Of a stretch of 64,000 nucleotides of DNA, positions 38,101 to 50,299 are shown in pieces; position 1 is the first letter of the stretch; every line of letters begins with the position of its first letter. The position numbers were made by a program, and so were the translations under genes. The notes beneath the pieces were generated by a model. That model was not told the origin of the DNA. It was given only the letters and a program-made list of their open reading frames with translations, and made no database searches. The stretch comes from Okapia johnstoni. Lineage: Eukaryota; Chordata; Mammalia; Artiodactyla; Giraffidae. The stretch covers positions 22,591,001 to 22,655,000 of the forward strand of contig CM044311.1 of NCBI GenBank assembly GCA_024291935.2, read 5' to 3'.

Positions 38101-38626
38101 GCATAGCTAGATTTCTAGTTAAGGTAAACTTTAATCTGCAGGATATTATATCTATATATTTTAAGCTTTAAGGGAAGAACAGGAATGCTTTTATATATAT
38201 AAAATGAAACATATTTCAGCAAGTTACATAACACTAAATTTTAACAATAAAGTTACTATTTATTCTTTCAATTTTAGAATTTTAAAACATATTAATTTTA
38301 TTTTCTCTAAAGATACATTTTATTGCTATTTTTTGACAAGACTCTTACTTTACATGAATATATTTTGATTTCTTAAGAGATATGTTTCCTAATACTTTCA
38401 CAGATGTGTCATATATGAAGTTGGGGGAATCAGAATCAGAATGAAAATTAATCTTGATTAATGAATACAATCTAAGTCCTCACTGTATCATATAGAACTG
38501 TTACAGTTTTTTAAGCACCACTTCTATCTTTCTCATAGTAACCTGTATCAGGATTATGAAAATATAAAAACTATTTACTTCAGGAGATATTTTATGAGAT
38601 ATCAGAAATTACTGTGTTATACTTAC

Positions 38627-38723
38627 CAGCCAAAGCAAGAATGTACTCTTGAAATCTTGTTCCTATACGATTAGTAGCTGTGCAATTATATCGTCCGAAG
38701 TCATTATCAGATGTAGGTGCAAT
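38627..38723 (-). CDS. NCAM2: NCAM2 internal exon, second half of Ig domain 5
   Basis: This 97-nt exon is too short to stand out as an open frame. It was found by reading the minus strand between acceptor TTTTAG|ATTGCA and donor GCTG|GTAAGT. It encodes 32 codons plus one base: [20 protein letters not shown] followed by a stretch ending EYILALA. The D-x-G-x-Y-x-C signature of an Ig F strand is present (DNDFGRYNC), closing the disulfide begun in the previous exon. NCT is a glycosylation sequon. It enters in phase 0 and leaves in phase 1, so Ig5 as a whole (two exons, 285 nt) is a symmetrical 1-1 module. The acceptor tract is AT-rich with few cytosines. Confidence 0.94.
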
Positions 38724-38914
38724 CTAAAATAATTATAATAATAAAAGTTCCACAATTTTAAAACAATATCACAGAAGTGTTAAAATAGTCTCTAGCATCA
38801 CTACCATCTTCATATATATACAATTACTGACAACTCCTTGCCATAACTCTTTTTTCTATATCACGTAAGCATTCTCTCTTTTTAAGATATAATCCAAAGT
38901 TTTGTACTATCCAT

Positions 38915-38992
38915 GTGTGTTCATGTGCTTAGCTGCTCAGTCCTGTTCAACTCTGTGTGACCCCATGGACTCTAACCCACCATAGGACCAGG
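38915..38992 (-). mobile_element. Bov-tA SINE fragment
   Basis: Minus-strand fragment with CTTAGCTGCTCAGTCCTG and GACCCCATGGACTCTAACCC, within 200 bp of the Ig5 second-half exon. Confidence 0.8.
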
Positions 38993-39951
38993 TAAACTAC
39001 AGTTAGTCTATCAACTTATTAAGTAGATAAATACTACCATCTTGTTATATATATTGAAGAGAAAAATCATTAGATATTTATATATGTAAAGTTCAGGAAA
39101 TAGTACAGATTGGAAAATATGTATTCTGCAATTATTACAAACTTGAATTTGAAAATAGGAATCTTGTAACAAAAGCATTGTTAACTCTTTTTTCTACCTT
39201 GCTGTCTTCGATCAGGCAGGTTTAAAGTTCAATAAAGTTTCAAAATATGATAGCTTTCTCTTCCTCTTATGATTTTATTAAACATAAAATATTAAGAAAG
39301 GTTGAGGATCTATTTAAAATGAAAATCTTTCCATGAAGGTATTTTGCAAGAAAATATTTCCCTGTGTACCAATCCCTGTTGGCAGGCACATTATCTTGAT
39401 ATCTAATAACAGTATCTTGCCCCTATTGCTGTTCAATTCTTATCATTCTCTTTCAGTTTAGGTGGAAAATAGTTGGCCTCACTCCTTACACATTTGAAAT
39501 CCATAATTAAGTTAACCTTCTGGGATGCTATTGTTGAACAGTGAGACCAACCCTGTAATTCTAATGTACCAAAATTCTTAAGTATCAATTCAGAAAAGAG
39601 ATTTGGTGACTGTAAAGATATAATTTTCAATTCCAGTAACTATTATTAAGAGAGAATAAGCTTACAACAGAGTTGCTATTAATTTCAAGTCTATCCCAAA
39701 AGGGGAAAATGGTTTTGTGGTAATGGGAGGCTATTAACTAAAAGTGCAATTTGGAGGTCCATTGAAGATGATAATTCTGAAAGGGCACAAAAAGAGGTGT
39801 CATCCGTCTTCTAGTCAGCTGTCCATCTAGGAATAGATCATAGCTTTAAGGACTAGAAGCTCTAACAGCTCATATATAAGTACTTTTAAGTGACTAAAAT
39901 ATTCATTTTTCATACATTCAGGTTATGAATAAACTAGGTTAACTTAACTAG

Positions 39952-40129
39952 AAAATCATTTTACTACTCAGAAAGAAATTTTACTAAAAAATATCTTTAT
40001 ACTACAGATATACGAGAAAGTCATTTGTATATCCCAAAGGAAAATCATTTTACTACTCAGAAATAAATTTTACTAAAAAATATCTTTATACTACAGATAT
40101 ACGAGAAAGTCATTTGTTTATCCCAAAGG
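39952..40129 (+). repeat. Tandem duplication, two 89-bp units
   Basis: Units 39952-40040 and 40041-40129 differ at only two bases (GAAAGAAAT/GAAATAAAT and TTGTATATC/TTGTTTATC). Confidence 0.96.
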
Positions 40130-41644
40130 GAAGAATGTGTATTGAATAAATGCAGTGTAAATACAGGATGGCCGTGGCAAAGAATCCTGACTATTGTACA
40201 GTTCTTCAAGATCAATAAAGTAACATAAATATACCTATTTTAACTGGAACATAATTTAAAAGGCTCAGTTCAGCTTTGCTTTTATGTTCCTGGGAGTTCA
40301 CTTATCAAAAGACAAAGGCCTTGTAATCCTAGCTGAAATAAGTAATTTCTTTATCATGCTCTATGATTAATAGAGAAACGCTCCCTAGTAGCAGACTATT
40401 AAAAAAACACAGATCAGACAACTGGGCCAAATCATGTCCCTGCTAGCCTCTTTAGTGTATTCTAGGAAAGCAGTAAAGTCCAATAAGTGGTTTTTAAAAG
40501 TTCACTGACAGCGCAGTGAAATAATAGATAATTTTATCAAAATACACAATAATATTCAGCAAAGGTATACAATTCATATTTATTTAATATATATTCATAT
40601 TAACTATGTTTAATATATAAAATATTACTTATATTTATTCAATAAGTACTAGAAACATCTACTTATGATAGTACTTCTTCATATTTTAATATATAGTTAA
40701 AATAATTCAAGTTTACTTCAGATGTTGGAATTTGATAGAATATAATGAATTACCAACTGCAGTTTTGAACACCAAAATATAAACTGAGAGAACAATGTTA
40801 ATAAAGGAATTTGTAAGCTCTTTCCTAAACCCTTAAGGGCAGAATATTATTCCAATCTACCTATTAGAAACTTTCTGAATTAAATTTTCTCATATGTTAA
40901 AAAGCTGTCCTATTACCTCAGGGGAGCGCCTAGGGAAAACAAATGACCAAATCTGTAAGGCCTTGAGAGATACATTTATTGGCAAGAACCAAAAGGATTT
41001 ATAGAATGCTTTGTTATTTTTAAAAATTCACATTAAAAAATGAATATATGTATGTAATCAAAGAAAAAATTGTCAATTCAAGGAATCTACTGTTAACCAG
41101 ATTATTATTAACTGTAAAATTTATTTTTATTTTTATATGTTAAGTACTAGCAATTATGTAACTACTATAATAATTAATGAAGAAAAATAATTATAATGTA
41201 CATCCTAAGGAACTATGTATGCTACTAATTCAGAATTTGTAATATTATTACTGCTTTTTATTGTTGCTGTTATTGTTATTTTGCTTTATTTTGTGTTTTA
41301 AGTTGTTTTGGTTACACATCTGTATTATTTATTCAGGATTTAAACTTAATTTTTGAAAATAGTATACACATAAAAAGTTTATGCTCAAGGTCAGTGCCCT
41401 AAGAAACAGATTATTTTTACAAACAAAAATTGCTTAGCTTTCACTTTTGTGTTGAGAGAAATGGCATTCTGGCAGAAATGACATGGGAACTTTATATTAA
41501 TAAAATATTTAAATGTCAATTTATAAATTGTTGCTCATATCAACTATGGAGAATTATGACCTATTCCAGAAACTGAAAAGTGGCAAGATGAAGTAAAGCT
41601 GAAATTACAGATGAGTCTGTCATTTAAACATGAACGTAAATCTA

Positions 41645-42018
41645 CCTGTTATGGACTGAATCATGGCTATTGACAAAATTCAAGTGCCGAAACCCTAATC
41701 TCTAATGTGACTATAGTTGGAGGTAGGGACTTTAAGCAGGTAAAGGAGATTGCAAGAGTGGGGCCTGGTATCCTTATTAGAAGAAAAGACAGCAGAGCGT
41801 TTTCTCTTCTTTCTCTGCATACACTGTGGGAACGTTATATGAGTAACAGTGAGAGGACACCCGTCTGCAAACCAAGGAGAGACTTGCAGTAAACCAGTCC
41901 TTCTGGCTCCTGGATATTGGACTTCTAGCTTCCAGAAATGTGTGAAAAAATAGTTTCTATTTTTTAAGCCACCCACTCTGTTATTTTGGTATGGCAGCCC
42001 TAGTACACTAATACACTA
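41645..42018 (+). mobile_element. MaLR (MLT1-like) solo LTR
   Basis: Plus-strand LTR starting GTTATGGACTGAATCATGG, with AAACCCTAATCTCTAATGTG inside and ending ATGGCAGCCCTAGTACACTA. It is degenerate, with no coding interior. Confidence 0.85.
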
Positions 42019-43139
42019 TCCCAACCTTAACCTCAATTTTTCACTATGGTTAAACACCAAAACTTGCAGTTGAATCTGGTTAAAAGTCTTTGTGAAACTG
42101 CGTTCTATGTCAATTTGCCAATAAATACTTCTAATACAGATAACAAAAAATAAAAAAATGTATTTGAAATAGATTTAGACAAAGTGTTCTGATAATCAGT
42201 CAATTATCCAAACATTTGGCAGAAGTGATATTGAAATCATCCCAACAAACAAATGCTTGACTAAGTCCAGTTACTAGGTGAAAGAGTTAATAGGGCACCA
42301 GTGAGAACACTTTTAAGTTAATGTAATAAAGATATCAAATGTTATTCTAAAACAAGCACTATGAAAATTTATGTATATTGAACTAGTAGAGAAAATACAG
42401 CATCTTTCTAGCTAAACATGCTATTTGAGAAAGATTCTCAATTGTTATGACAGCATCATAAATTAGAAGGGCTGATGATCATTGTCATAGACTTAGATAA
42501 ACTTTGGAAATTGATATACAAACATAATCTAAAATTAATAAATAAAAGGTATAGTTTTCAAACAGAATTTTAAGACAAGGCACTCGGGAGTATAAAAACA
42601 ATTATCTACAATGTTAATGTAAAATATAAAATGAAATGAGACAATGAACAAGCAAATCTGGTTTCTTTAGGAATTTGTAAATATGTAGCCAGCAGATAGC
42701 ATTTATATATGCCAGTCTAGGAAGCAGGATGATGCAGGATGACTAGTCACAAACTCAATGACTAGTAGCAACACTGAAATTGAACTTTTGGCCCCCAATA
42801 ACTGACAAACTATTCATTCTTTCTCCTACTTTTTCCTGATACAGTTGTTTTTTTCAAATATAAATTCATGAAAAATAATGACTTGTGCTATATAGCCATA
42901 TATCTATATAAGTAAGCCCGTATAAGTAAATAGTGAGACACTAACCATTAATTGACAATGATCCAAATGCATACAATTTCTCTTTAAGCAAATAAACACG
43001 AAATATATACAATATGGTATATGTATATTATAGGATAGAATTATAGATAATAATTTATATATCAAGATATTTAAATATATTCTAAACAGTAGATAACTGC
43101 CGAAATAATACAATTTGTTGATATATAATGAACACTTAC

Positions 43140-43327
43140 CTCTAATATTATTTTTCTCCCTGTACTATATGTCTTTAAATTAGTGGTGTTTTTAGCTGGC
43201 AAGACTAATTTCTCTCTTCTCCAATGGACTGATGCTGGTGGATTCGATTTCACATCACAGCTTATATTTATTGGATTTCCTTCCCAAGAGTAATAAATTG
43301 TTTGATTTGATATGAACTTGGGAGCAT
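43140..43327 (-). CDS. NCAM2: NCAM2 internal exon, first half of Ig domain 5
   Basis: Coding exon of a neuronal cell-surface adhesion molecule that mediates homophilic contact, notably on olfactory axons. The minus strand shows a 3' splice site ending TTTACAG at 43328 and a donor GAG|GTAAGT at 43140/43139. The 188 nt encode 62 codons after a split Asp codon, beginning [20 protein letters not shown] and ending RKIILE. The Ig B-strand Cys (NISCDV) and C-strand Trp (VHWRRE) are present. N-glycosylation sequons are NQT, NIS and NTT. It enters in phase 1 and leaves in phase 0, and joins in frame to 38723-38627, which supplies the partner Cys. I recognise NCAM2 rather than NCAM1 from this peptide, from memory of the family. 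The in-frame Met upstream of the exon is intronic and is not a start. Confidence 0.95.
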
Positions 43328-44142
43328 CTGTAAAGCAATATAACATAACATTATAGACCTTTTCTTTAAGATTAGTATAAACAATAGTAATCATTATTGA
43401 CTACAAAAAAAGCCACAGTAATTCTAATTGCATATACTTAATATGTGATATTAGAATTCATGAAAATATATCATTTGACTGATTCATCAAATCATTTTAA
43501 TATAAAGTATTCAAAGTTGGCCAATTACTAAAATATGAAATAGTAACACTCACAGTTGTTTGCTTTTAATAATCTGACAAAAATTTCCATCCAGTAAATT
43601 AATGGCTCTCTATACGTGTGAAATATATTTCTAGAACAACTCTCATTATAAGTGAGGGTTAGGATAAAACTTAATAAAATCTATGGTCTTATGTTATTTT
43701 TCAGCCTTAGCTTAGTTATATAATTTCTCCTATAAAAAACTTAAAGCAGATATAAAATTTAAATTGAAATGCCAATGTCACAACAAATATTTCCTAAAAT
43801 ATATTTTCCAGTATTAAATAAGCAGGTATGTTTTAAAATAATCAACAATAGTTAATTTGAATGTTAGCTCTTATAATGCTATTTCAATTTTCAGGCCCCT
43901 ACACCAGACTACTATAATTATAGATGAGAGAAAACAGAAAAAAAAACTATATTATTTCATTGTAAAAACATAATTGCAAAATCTAGTTGTGCCTCATAAA
44001 CATGGTTTTGTTTTGTTCCATTCTAGAAGTATGATGGAGCCCAAATGCCAATCAAGTATGATTTTTCTGAGTCTCAATAGGTTGAGTATATAATTAAAAG
44101 GATTCATATTTACAACTTTTTCATAAAAAACATAATCCTAAA

Positions 44143-44818
44143 ATAAGTGCTAAGATTATGGCATCCAGTCCCATAACTTCATGGTAAATTAATGGTGAAC
44201 AATGCAAACAGTGACAGACTTTATTTTCCTGGGCTCCAAAATTACTGCAGATGGTAACTGCAGCCACGAAATTAAAAGACATTTGCTCCTTGGAAGAAAA
44301 ACTATGACAAACCTAGATAGCATATTAAAAAGCAGAGACATTACTTTACCAACAAAGGTCCATATAGTCAAAGATATGTTTTTTTCCAGTAGCAATGTAT
44401 GGATGTGAGTTGGGCCATAAAGAAAGCAGAGCACCAAAGAATTGATGCTTTTGAACTGTGGTGTTAGAGAAGACTCTTGAGAGTCCCTTGGACAGCAAGG
44501 GGATCAAACCAGTTCATCCTAAAGGAGATCAGTACTGAATATTCATTTGAAGGGCTGATACTGAAGTGAAGCTCCAATACTTTGGCCACCTGATGCAAAC
44601 AACTGACTCACTGGAGAAGACCCTGATGCTGGAAAAGATTGAGAGCAGGAGGAGAAGGGGATGACAGAGTCTGAGATGGTTGGATGGTTTCACTGACTTG
44701 ATGGACATGAGTTTGAGTAATCTCCAGAAGTTGGTGACAGAAAGGGACGCCTGGCATGCTGCAGCCCACGGGGTTGCAAAGAGTCGGATTTGATTGAGCA
44801 ACTGAACTGAACTGAAAC
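44143..44818 (+). mobile_element. BovB LINE 3' fragment
   Basis: Plus-strand BovB 3' end. The frame at 44202-44408 reads TDFIFLGSKITADGNCSHEI, and the copy finishes with AACTGAACTGAAAC. The remainder is frame-broken. Confidence 0.9.
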
Positions 44819-45859
44819 TAAGTTCTAGCTAAAATGCTGCTGATATATTTGTTGTTGTTGCTGTTCCTGGTATTTAAACTGATTATTCTTGTTACTAATA
44901 TTAACTATTTAGAACTTAATATCCCTTATAAATTATTAATTTAAAATTGTACAAATTAAGTTTTGCTTTACTACTCAAATTATTTAATAATGACATGCTC
45001 CCAATTTTATCAACAGATTATATATCAGATATGTAATGTAAGAATTACAATCTCTGGTACAAATGCATAGATAATTATTTAAATATTCTTGTCCTGTGTA
45101 TGTTTTACTGTATGTTTTAAATGCCAATATCATATAGTAGTATGAAATTCTTATTGAATACTTTCTATATGACAGTAAGCTTATACATTTTATTCTATTG
45201 AATTTTTTTAATAAACTGTGAAGAAGGTGTTACTCTGTTATTAAGAACGAGGGGTCTGGAGTAAGAGCTATCAAGCTTATTCTAGTACTAAGTTTAGGTG
45301 TGGGATGATCTGGAGTAATGTTAACCAGGGTCAGTTGAATTTCTATTCAACCCAGGAACAGATTTATAATATCAAGTACTAGCAACATTTTGGTTATGTG
45401 GACCCTATCATACATTACTGAAGAGAAAAAATATTGGGACAATTCCTCAGGAACACAAAAGCATTAAGATTCTGCAGTGCAGTCTTAAATATCTCTCCAG
45501 AGAAAAGAAGTATAAGCATTATCAAATGTTAATATAAAGGACTTTTAGCACATTGTTTTAATAACAAAGTTCAAAACAACTTAATGGCTCTCAAAAGAGG
45601 ACTGGATAAATAGTGACTCATATTGGCACTTTGCTAAAAATTACAGACATATTTGCTTGTGGTTTTCTCTCACCTTACAATGTGCTTGCCCTTCCCTCTA
45701 CCTGGCTGCCTTCAGAACTAAGCTCCACACAAACTTAACATAGCTTTTCTACAACATTCAGTTGTGGGTTAGGTTCACTACTTTGTGTTCCCACAGATCC
45801 TATGCTTTCCCTCATCATGGTAGTAGGAAATGGAATTGTTATGAAGGAAGTTACGCATG

Positions 45860-46640
45860 AGCAGTGAGGGATGGCCTGGCTGAAGGTGATGCAAGTTGGT
45901 CTCTGAAACCCATCCCAGACACACCCAGGAGAACTCACAGATATGCTACAAAACAACCAGAGAGACTTCCCCAACTCCTGCATGTGGACCCTAGGCACAC
46001 AGTGGACACAACCTAATCACAGAGGCTTCTCCAAGTAACCTTTTGTAGCAAGGAGCCCATTAAGGGTTCATAAACATTCTACATCTGATTATAACAGACT
46101 GAGTGGGCCTTCCCTGGTGGCTCAGATGGTAAAGAATCTTTCTGCATTGTGGTATACCGAGGTTTGATCCCTGGGTTGGAAAGATCCCCTGGAGAAGGGA
46201 ATGGCAACCCACTCCAGTGTTCTTGCCTGGAAAATCCCATGGACAGAGGAGCCTGTATGGCTACAGTTCATGCGGTTGCAAAGAGTCAGACATGGCTGAG
46301 CAACTAACACATAACAGACTGACTATGGGAAGACATAAACAACAGACCCTGCTGCTATATAACTTGCAATTTTATCAATTGGTCTTGAGCATATGCCCAT
46401 TTGTATTCCCTTTCATTGACTGGTAGTGGGTACAAGCCCTATTTTACACAGGCGTAACCAAAGGGAGGAGACTGGAAGTATAAAAAGGGGGAAGCCAAGA
46501 GGGAAAAGAGGACTCCTTTGGGGTAAGCCTGCTCGCATATGTTGGAAGTGTCTGTCTAATAAAAGATCTGCCTGCTTGAGCTGAACTGAGCTGTAATCTG
46601 TGTGTTGTTTTAAAACCTTTAGCCCGGCATTTCACATTTT
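45860..46640 (+). mobile_element. Probable solo retroviral LTR split by a SINE
   Basis: Promoter and polyadenylation landmarks lie in LTR order on the plus strand: TATA box TATAAAAA at 46479-46486, AATAAAA at 46558-46564 and a terminal GGCATTTCACA near 46626-46636. The left boundary is a guess. A Bov-tA interrupts it at 46103-46310. No retroviral genes follow. Family not identified. Confidence 0.5.
46103..46310 (+). mobile_element. Bov-tA SINE with target-site duplication, inside a probable LTR
   Basis: Plus-strand copy flanked by 12-bp ATAACAGACTGA at 46091-46102 and 46311-46322. It interrupts a sequence with LTR features. Confidence 0.95.
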
Positions 46641-46739
46641 GTTGCAATGAGGCAAGAACCAAGAAAGAGAAATTAATTGACCTAACAGAATGACCTATAT
46701 GATTACTTCTCTACCAAGTGGTCTAAATCTTTTGGGTTT

Positions 46740-47241
46740 AACAGACAAAGAATATATGAGGTGTGTATATATATAACTCAGCCTTAAAAAAGAATGAAAT
46801 TTTGCCATCTGTAACAACTTGGATGAACTTAGAGGATATTGTGCTAAGTGAACTAAGTCAGACAGAGAAAGACAAATACCATGTGATTTCACTTACATGT
46901 GAAATCTGAGAAACAAAATGAACAAACATAACAAAAATAGAAACAGGCTCATAGATACAGAAAATAATTTGTCAGTTGTTGCAGGGAGGGGGTTGGAGGA
47001 ATGGGCAAAATAGGGGGAGGAGATCAAAGGAACATACTTTCAGTTATAATACGAGTAAGTACCAGGGGAGTAATATATGGATGGCCTTAGTAATATAGGC
47101 AATAATTTAATAATAATTTGTATGGGGATAACTAGACTTATCCTGGTGATGATTTCCTAATGCGTAAAAATAAAAAATCACTATGTTATACAGTAAAACT
47201 AATAAAATATTGTAGGTCAATTTTACTTTAATAAAAAAGAT
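46740..47241 (+). mobile_element. Older mammalian L1 3' end
   Basis: Plus-strand match to the conserved L1 3' region: ACTCAGCCTTAAAAAAGAAT, TGGATGAACTTAGAGGATAT, GAAAGACAAATACCATGTGA, and an A-rich end. Divergence suggests an old L1M subfamily. Confidence 0.8.
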
Positions 47242-48674
47242 TTGTCTTGGTCATGAACACGTACCTGACGGCTTATAAAATGTATGATGCTTACTTGCTT
47301 TTCAAACCACACACCAAATTTACTTGATATTGTAAGTAAATTTAACCCAATGGTTCAGTTAAATTGAACAGAAGGTATTTTGAAGGAGAGAGGGAAAAAA
47401 TAACAAAAAACTTATACATGACCTGGGAAGATTCAGTGAAAAATCTAAGAACATATTTGGGGTGTAACTGTAAGAGAAGACAAACTTCCTGATATTTAAA
47501 GTCAAAAGCTAAGTCTATATCCATCTCTAGCTCTAGCTCTATCTATAAAATATTTTATGACTAGTTAATATATATGAAATATAATCTCTTTGGCATTGTA
47601 ATATTCTAGGTAGAGGTTTATAAATAGTATATTTGTATGTATATGTAGCCCAATATGAAAATCACACGTTAATGTAACTATTAACACCTGACTTACAGTC
47701 TATTCCATCCAAAATATAGCATCTGTGTGTATGTGCATTATATTATTATAATTTAGCCATAAACTTTGGGCATGATTTGACTACTCTATAAAAGCAAGCA
47801 ATTGCCACTAATTGCTTGCCTGATGATCTCAGTGGGAATTTAATTTGGAATTACTGATGCTGAATGCAAACGTGCTACAAGAAATATATGCTATGCCAAA
47901 AGCCACATTTAAAAATGTATTTGAGGTATGAGGCAGGAAAATATTGATAAATCCTATCTATAATAAAACAGAAACTAAATTCCTGTACATTGTATGCTAT
48001 GCAAATGTCAAAACAGTAGCAAGGCAGCAGTATTCACTGGCACAAGACTGGCATGTTAATGAAATTGAGCAGTTGGTATGGGGTGACTTTCTGAAAAAGG
48101 ATGTGACTGGCTGAGGCAACACATGATGACTTTAGGTTAAAATATGTAGCCATATTTCATGATGATAATCAAATCAAAAATTTTAATTTTCAGAAAATTA
48201 GGGCTTTGACATCATGAAAGGCTTCAAATGTTGTACAGAGGAAATAACATGACAGTTAAAAAAATTAGAGGAGGGAAAGGGAATATTTCTTACGTACAAC
48301 TGTGGAAAGATCAGACTTGATAATTTATAGACAGATAGAAAAAAAGATGGGCATGGACAAATCTTCACCTTGAAGTTGCATTCTTTGCATTTTGTGTTAA
48401 TTCATGACTACATGAAATGTAAAATTCTAGAAGCATCTCTAAGGCATTGTATGTCCTCTCAATCATATTAACTTTTGAATTAAAATATTTTACAAACTAT
48501 AATGAACAGAAATACTTTATCAGAAGAACACATTTTTCACTTGAGCAGAGTTGAGAAGAAAAATAATAGAAACCTGAATAGTGACAAATTGAAATATGCC
48601 ATTCACTGGATAGGAAGGTAAAGATTTTCTTTCAATGAGAATCAAAGGAAGTGGCAAAAATGCCCTCCTTGATA

Positions 48675-49101
48675 AAGCTTTAGTCAGGCTTCCATAGGAC
48701 CCACTTTTTATATGGGTCCTTAGCTCTGTCTCTGATTCACCTTTAAAAGGAAATGCTGTTAAATCAGTTTAGTGAGACTTCTTCTACCCTTGATAGCTGA
48801 TTACTTTCAATATCTGGTCAAGTTCCTTAATGTATATGTCCATAGCCTGCTTTTAGAAGAACCCTATTAGGCCAGTTTAGTAAGAAATTGCATTCTCCTT
48901 GAAATTTAATCAAGTTCTTCTTAATAACATTTGATCCATTGACTCCTGTCACTCTGCTTCATTGGCTATAAATTCCTACTTGTCCTTGTACTCAGAGTTC
49001 TACTTAATCTTCCTCCTTCAACGCAACAGTCTTGACCCCTACTGTAACAGTTTTGAATAAAGTTTTCCTTACAGTTTTTAGCAAGTGTCAGAATAATTTA
49101 T
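48675..49101 (+). mobile_element. Probable ERVL-type solo LTR
   Basis: CATTGGCTATAAATTCC (TATAAA at 48967-48972) is followed 84 bp later by AATAAA at 49056-49061, the spacing of promoter, R region and polyA signal in an LTR. Family and left boundary are uncertain. Confidence 0.5.
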
Positions 49102-49605
49102 CTTTGACAAAAGAAAGCATACTCCCAAGAAAGGTAATTAAAAAAAATAACTACTTTCTTTCTTCTTTTTAAAAAGAGATGACAAAGACAGATATGAAGC
49201 AAATGTGACCATGATTAAGTACCATTGATCTGTTTTCTGTAATTTTGTACATGTAAAGTGTTAGAGCTATAATTATTTTTTAAATGAATCACGTGCAAAA
49301 ATTATACCCAGCCAGACATTCAGACAGGGAAATATGGAAGATTTATACCCAACTTTGTGAATTCACCAAGTTGTCATTGCAAGAAGAGATGCTTGTATGC
49401 ATAGTATCTAAATGTGAACCAAGCTAAACTTGCAACACTTTTGTGCACAGGATCACTATAAATTCTGCAGAACTCAACAGATCTTATAGAATCTAACATC
49501 CAGAAAAGAACACAGGAATCATCTACAAATCTTTATTCTATATATGAAATACCTTGTTATAGGGTTCTGGGGAGCACGATGGCAGAGTCAAGATCACAAT
49601 CTTTG

Positions 49606-49821
49606 TGTGTGTGCTCAGTCACTTTAGTCAGGTCCGACTCTGTGTGATCCCATGGACTGCAGCCCACCAGACTCATTCTTCCACTGTAATTTCCAGGCAA
49701 GAATCCTGGAGTGGGTTGCCATTTCCTTCTCCAGGGGATCTTCCTGATCCAGGGATTGAACCTGGGTCTCCTACACTGCAGGCAGACGCTTTACTGTTTG
49801 AGTCACCAGGGAAGCCCAGAC
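49606..49821 (-). mobile_element. Bov-tA SINE with target-site duplication
   Basis: Minus-strand copy flanked by 11-bp CACAATCTTTG at 49595-49605 and 49822-49832. Confidence 0.95.
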
Positions 49822-50299
49822 CACAATCTTTGGTTTTTTATATTCCTTTCATGAAACTACACTTCTATGCCAATTATTATATTACCAGTGATGAATATAT
49901 TATCAGAGATTAGTTTCTATAGATCATTAATAATGTTACTCAACATTGGAACTCATGTTTAAAGTGATAATAACAAGTAATAACCAAGGAAGCATTTTAT
50001 TAAGTCCTTTATATGTATTTAAGCAATAAAATAAATATGTAATATAGATCAGAATGACTTTAGTAAAAATCATGGCACATTAGTACCCTCACTTATTTTT
50101 AGGTAATGCCAAGTATGTGAGATTATTAAAATAAGCACTTTTCCAATTTCCACACTGATGGACAGGAAGCTAACATGTAAGAAGAAATATATTCTAGGGA
50201 ATGCCAATAATTTCCTCACTATGGATTTTATGGCTAGAATGTTTTAGCAACCTACTCTTGAATAAATAGTTCTTAGATTAAAAACTCAGGAAATTAATC

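Larger units (their letters stand above)
26396..38626 (-). other. NCAM2: NCAM2 intron between Ig5 and FN3-1
   Basis: Intron of 12231 bp. Listed repeats occupy part of it. Stretches 26760-27842, 28321-29044, 30618-32647, 32713-33494, 35160-35771, 36060-37877 and 38101-38626 show no coding signal. The sequence at about 31780-32110 is less AT-rich and may be an old unrecognised repeat. Confidence 0.88.
38724..43139 (-). other. NCAM2: NCAM2 intron splitting Ig domain 5
   Basis: Intron of 4416 bp at a phase 0 junction inside Ig5. It holds a SINE fragment, an 89-bp tandem duplication and one MaLR LTR. Stretches 38993-39951, 40130-41644 and 42021-43139 show nothing recognisable. Confidence 0.9.

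Noticed and set aside
43071..43394. Open frame with an ATG covering the Ig5 exon as a complete gene
   Set aside because: Its first and last codons are intronic; only 43140-43327 is bounded by splice sites and matches NCAM2.
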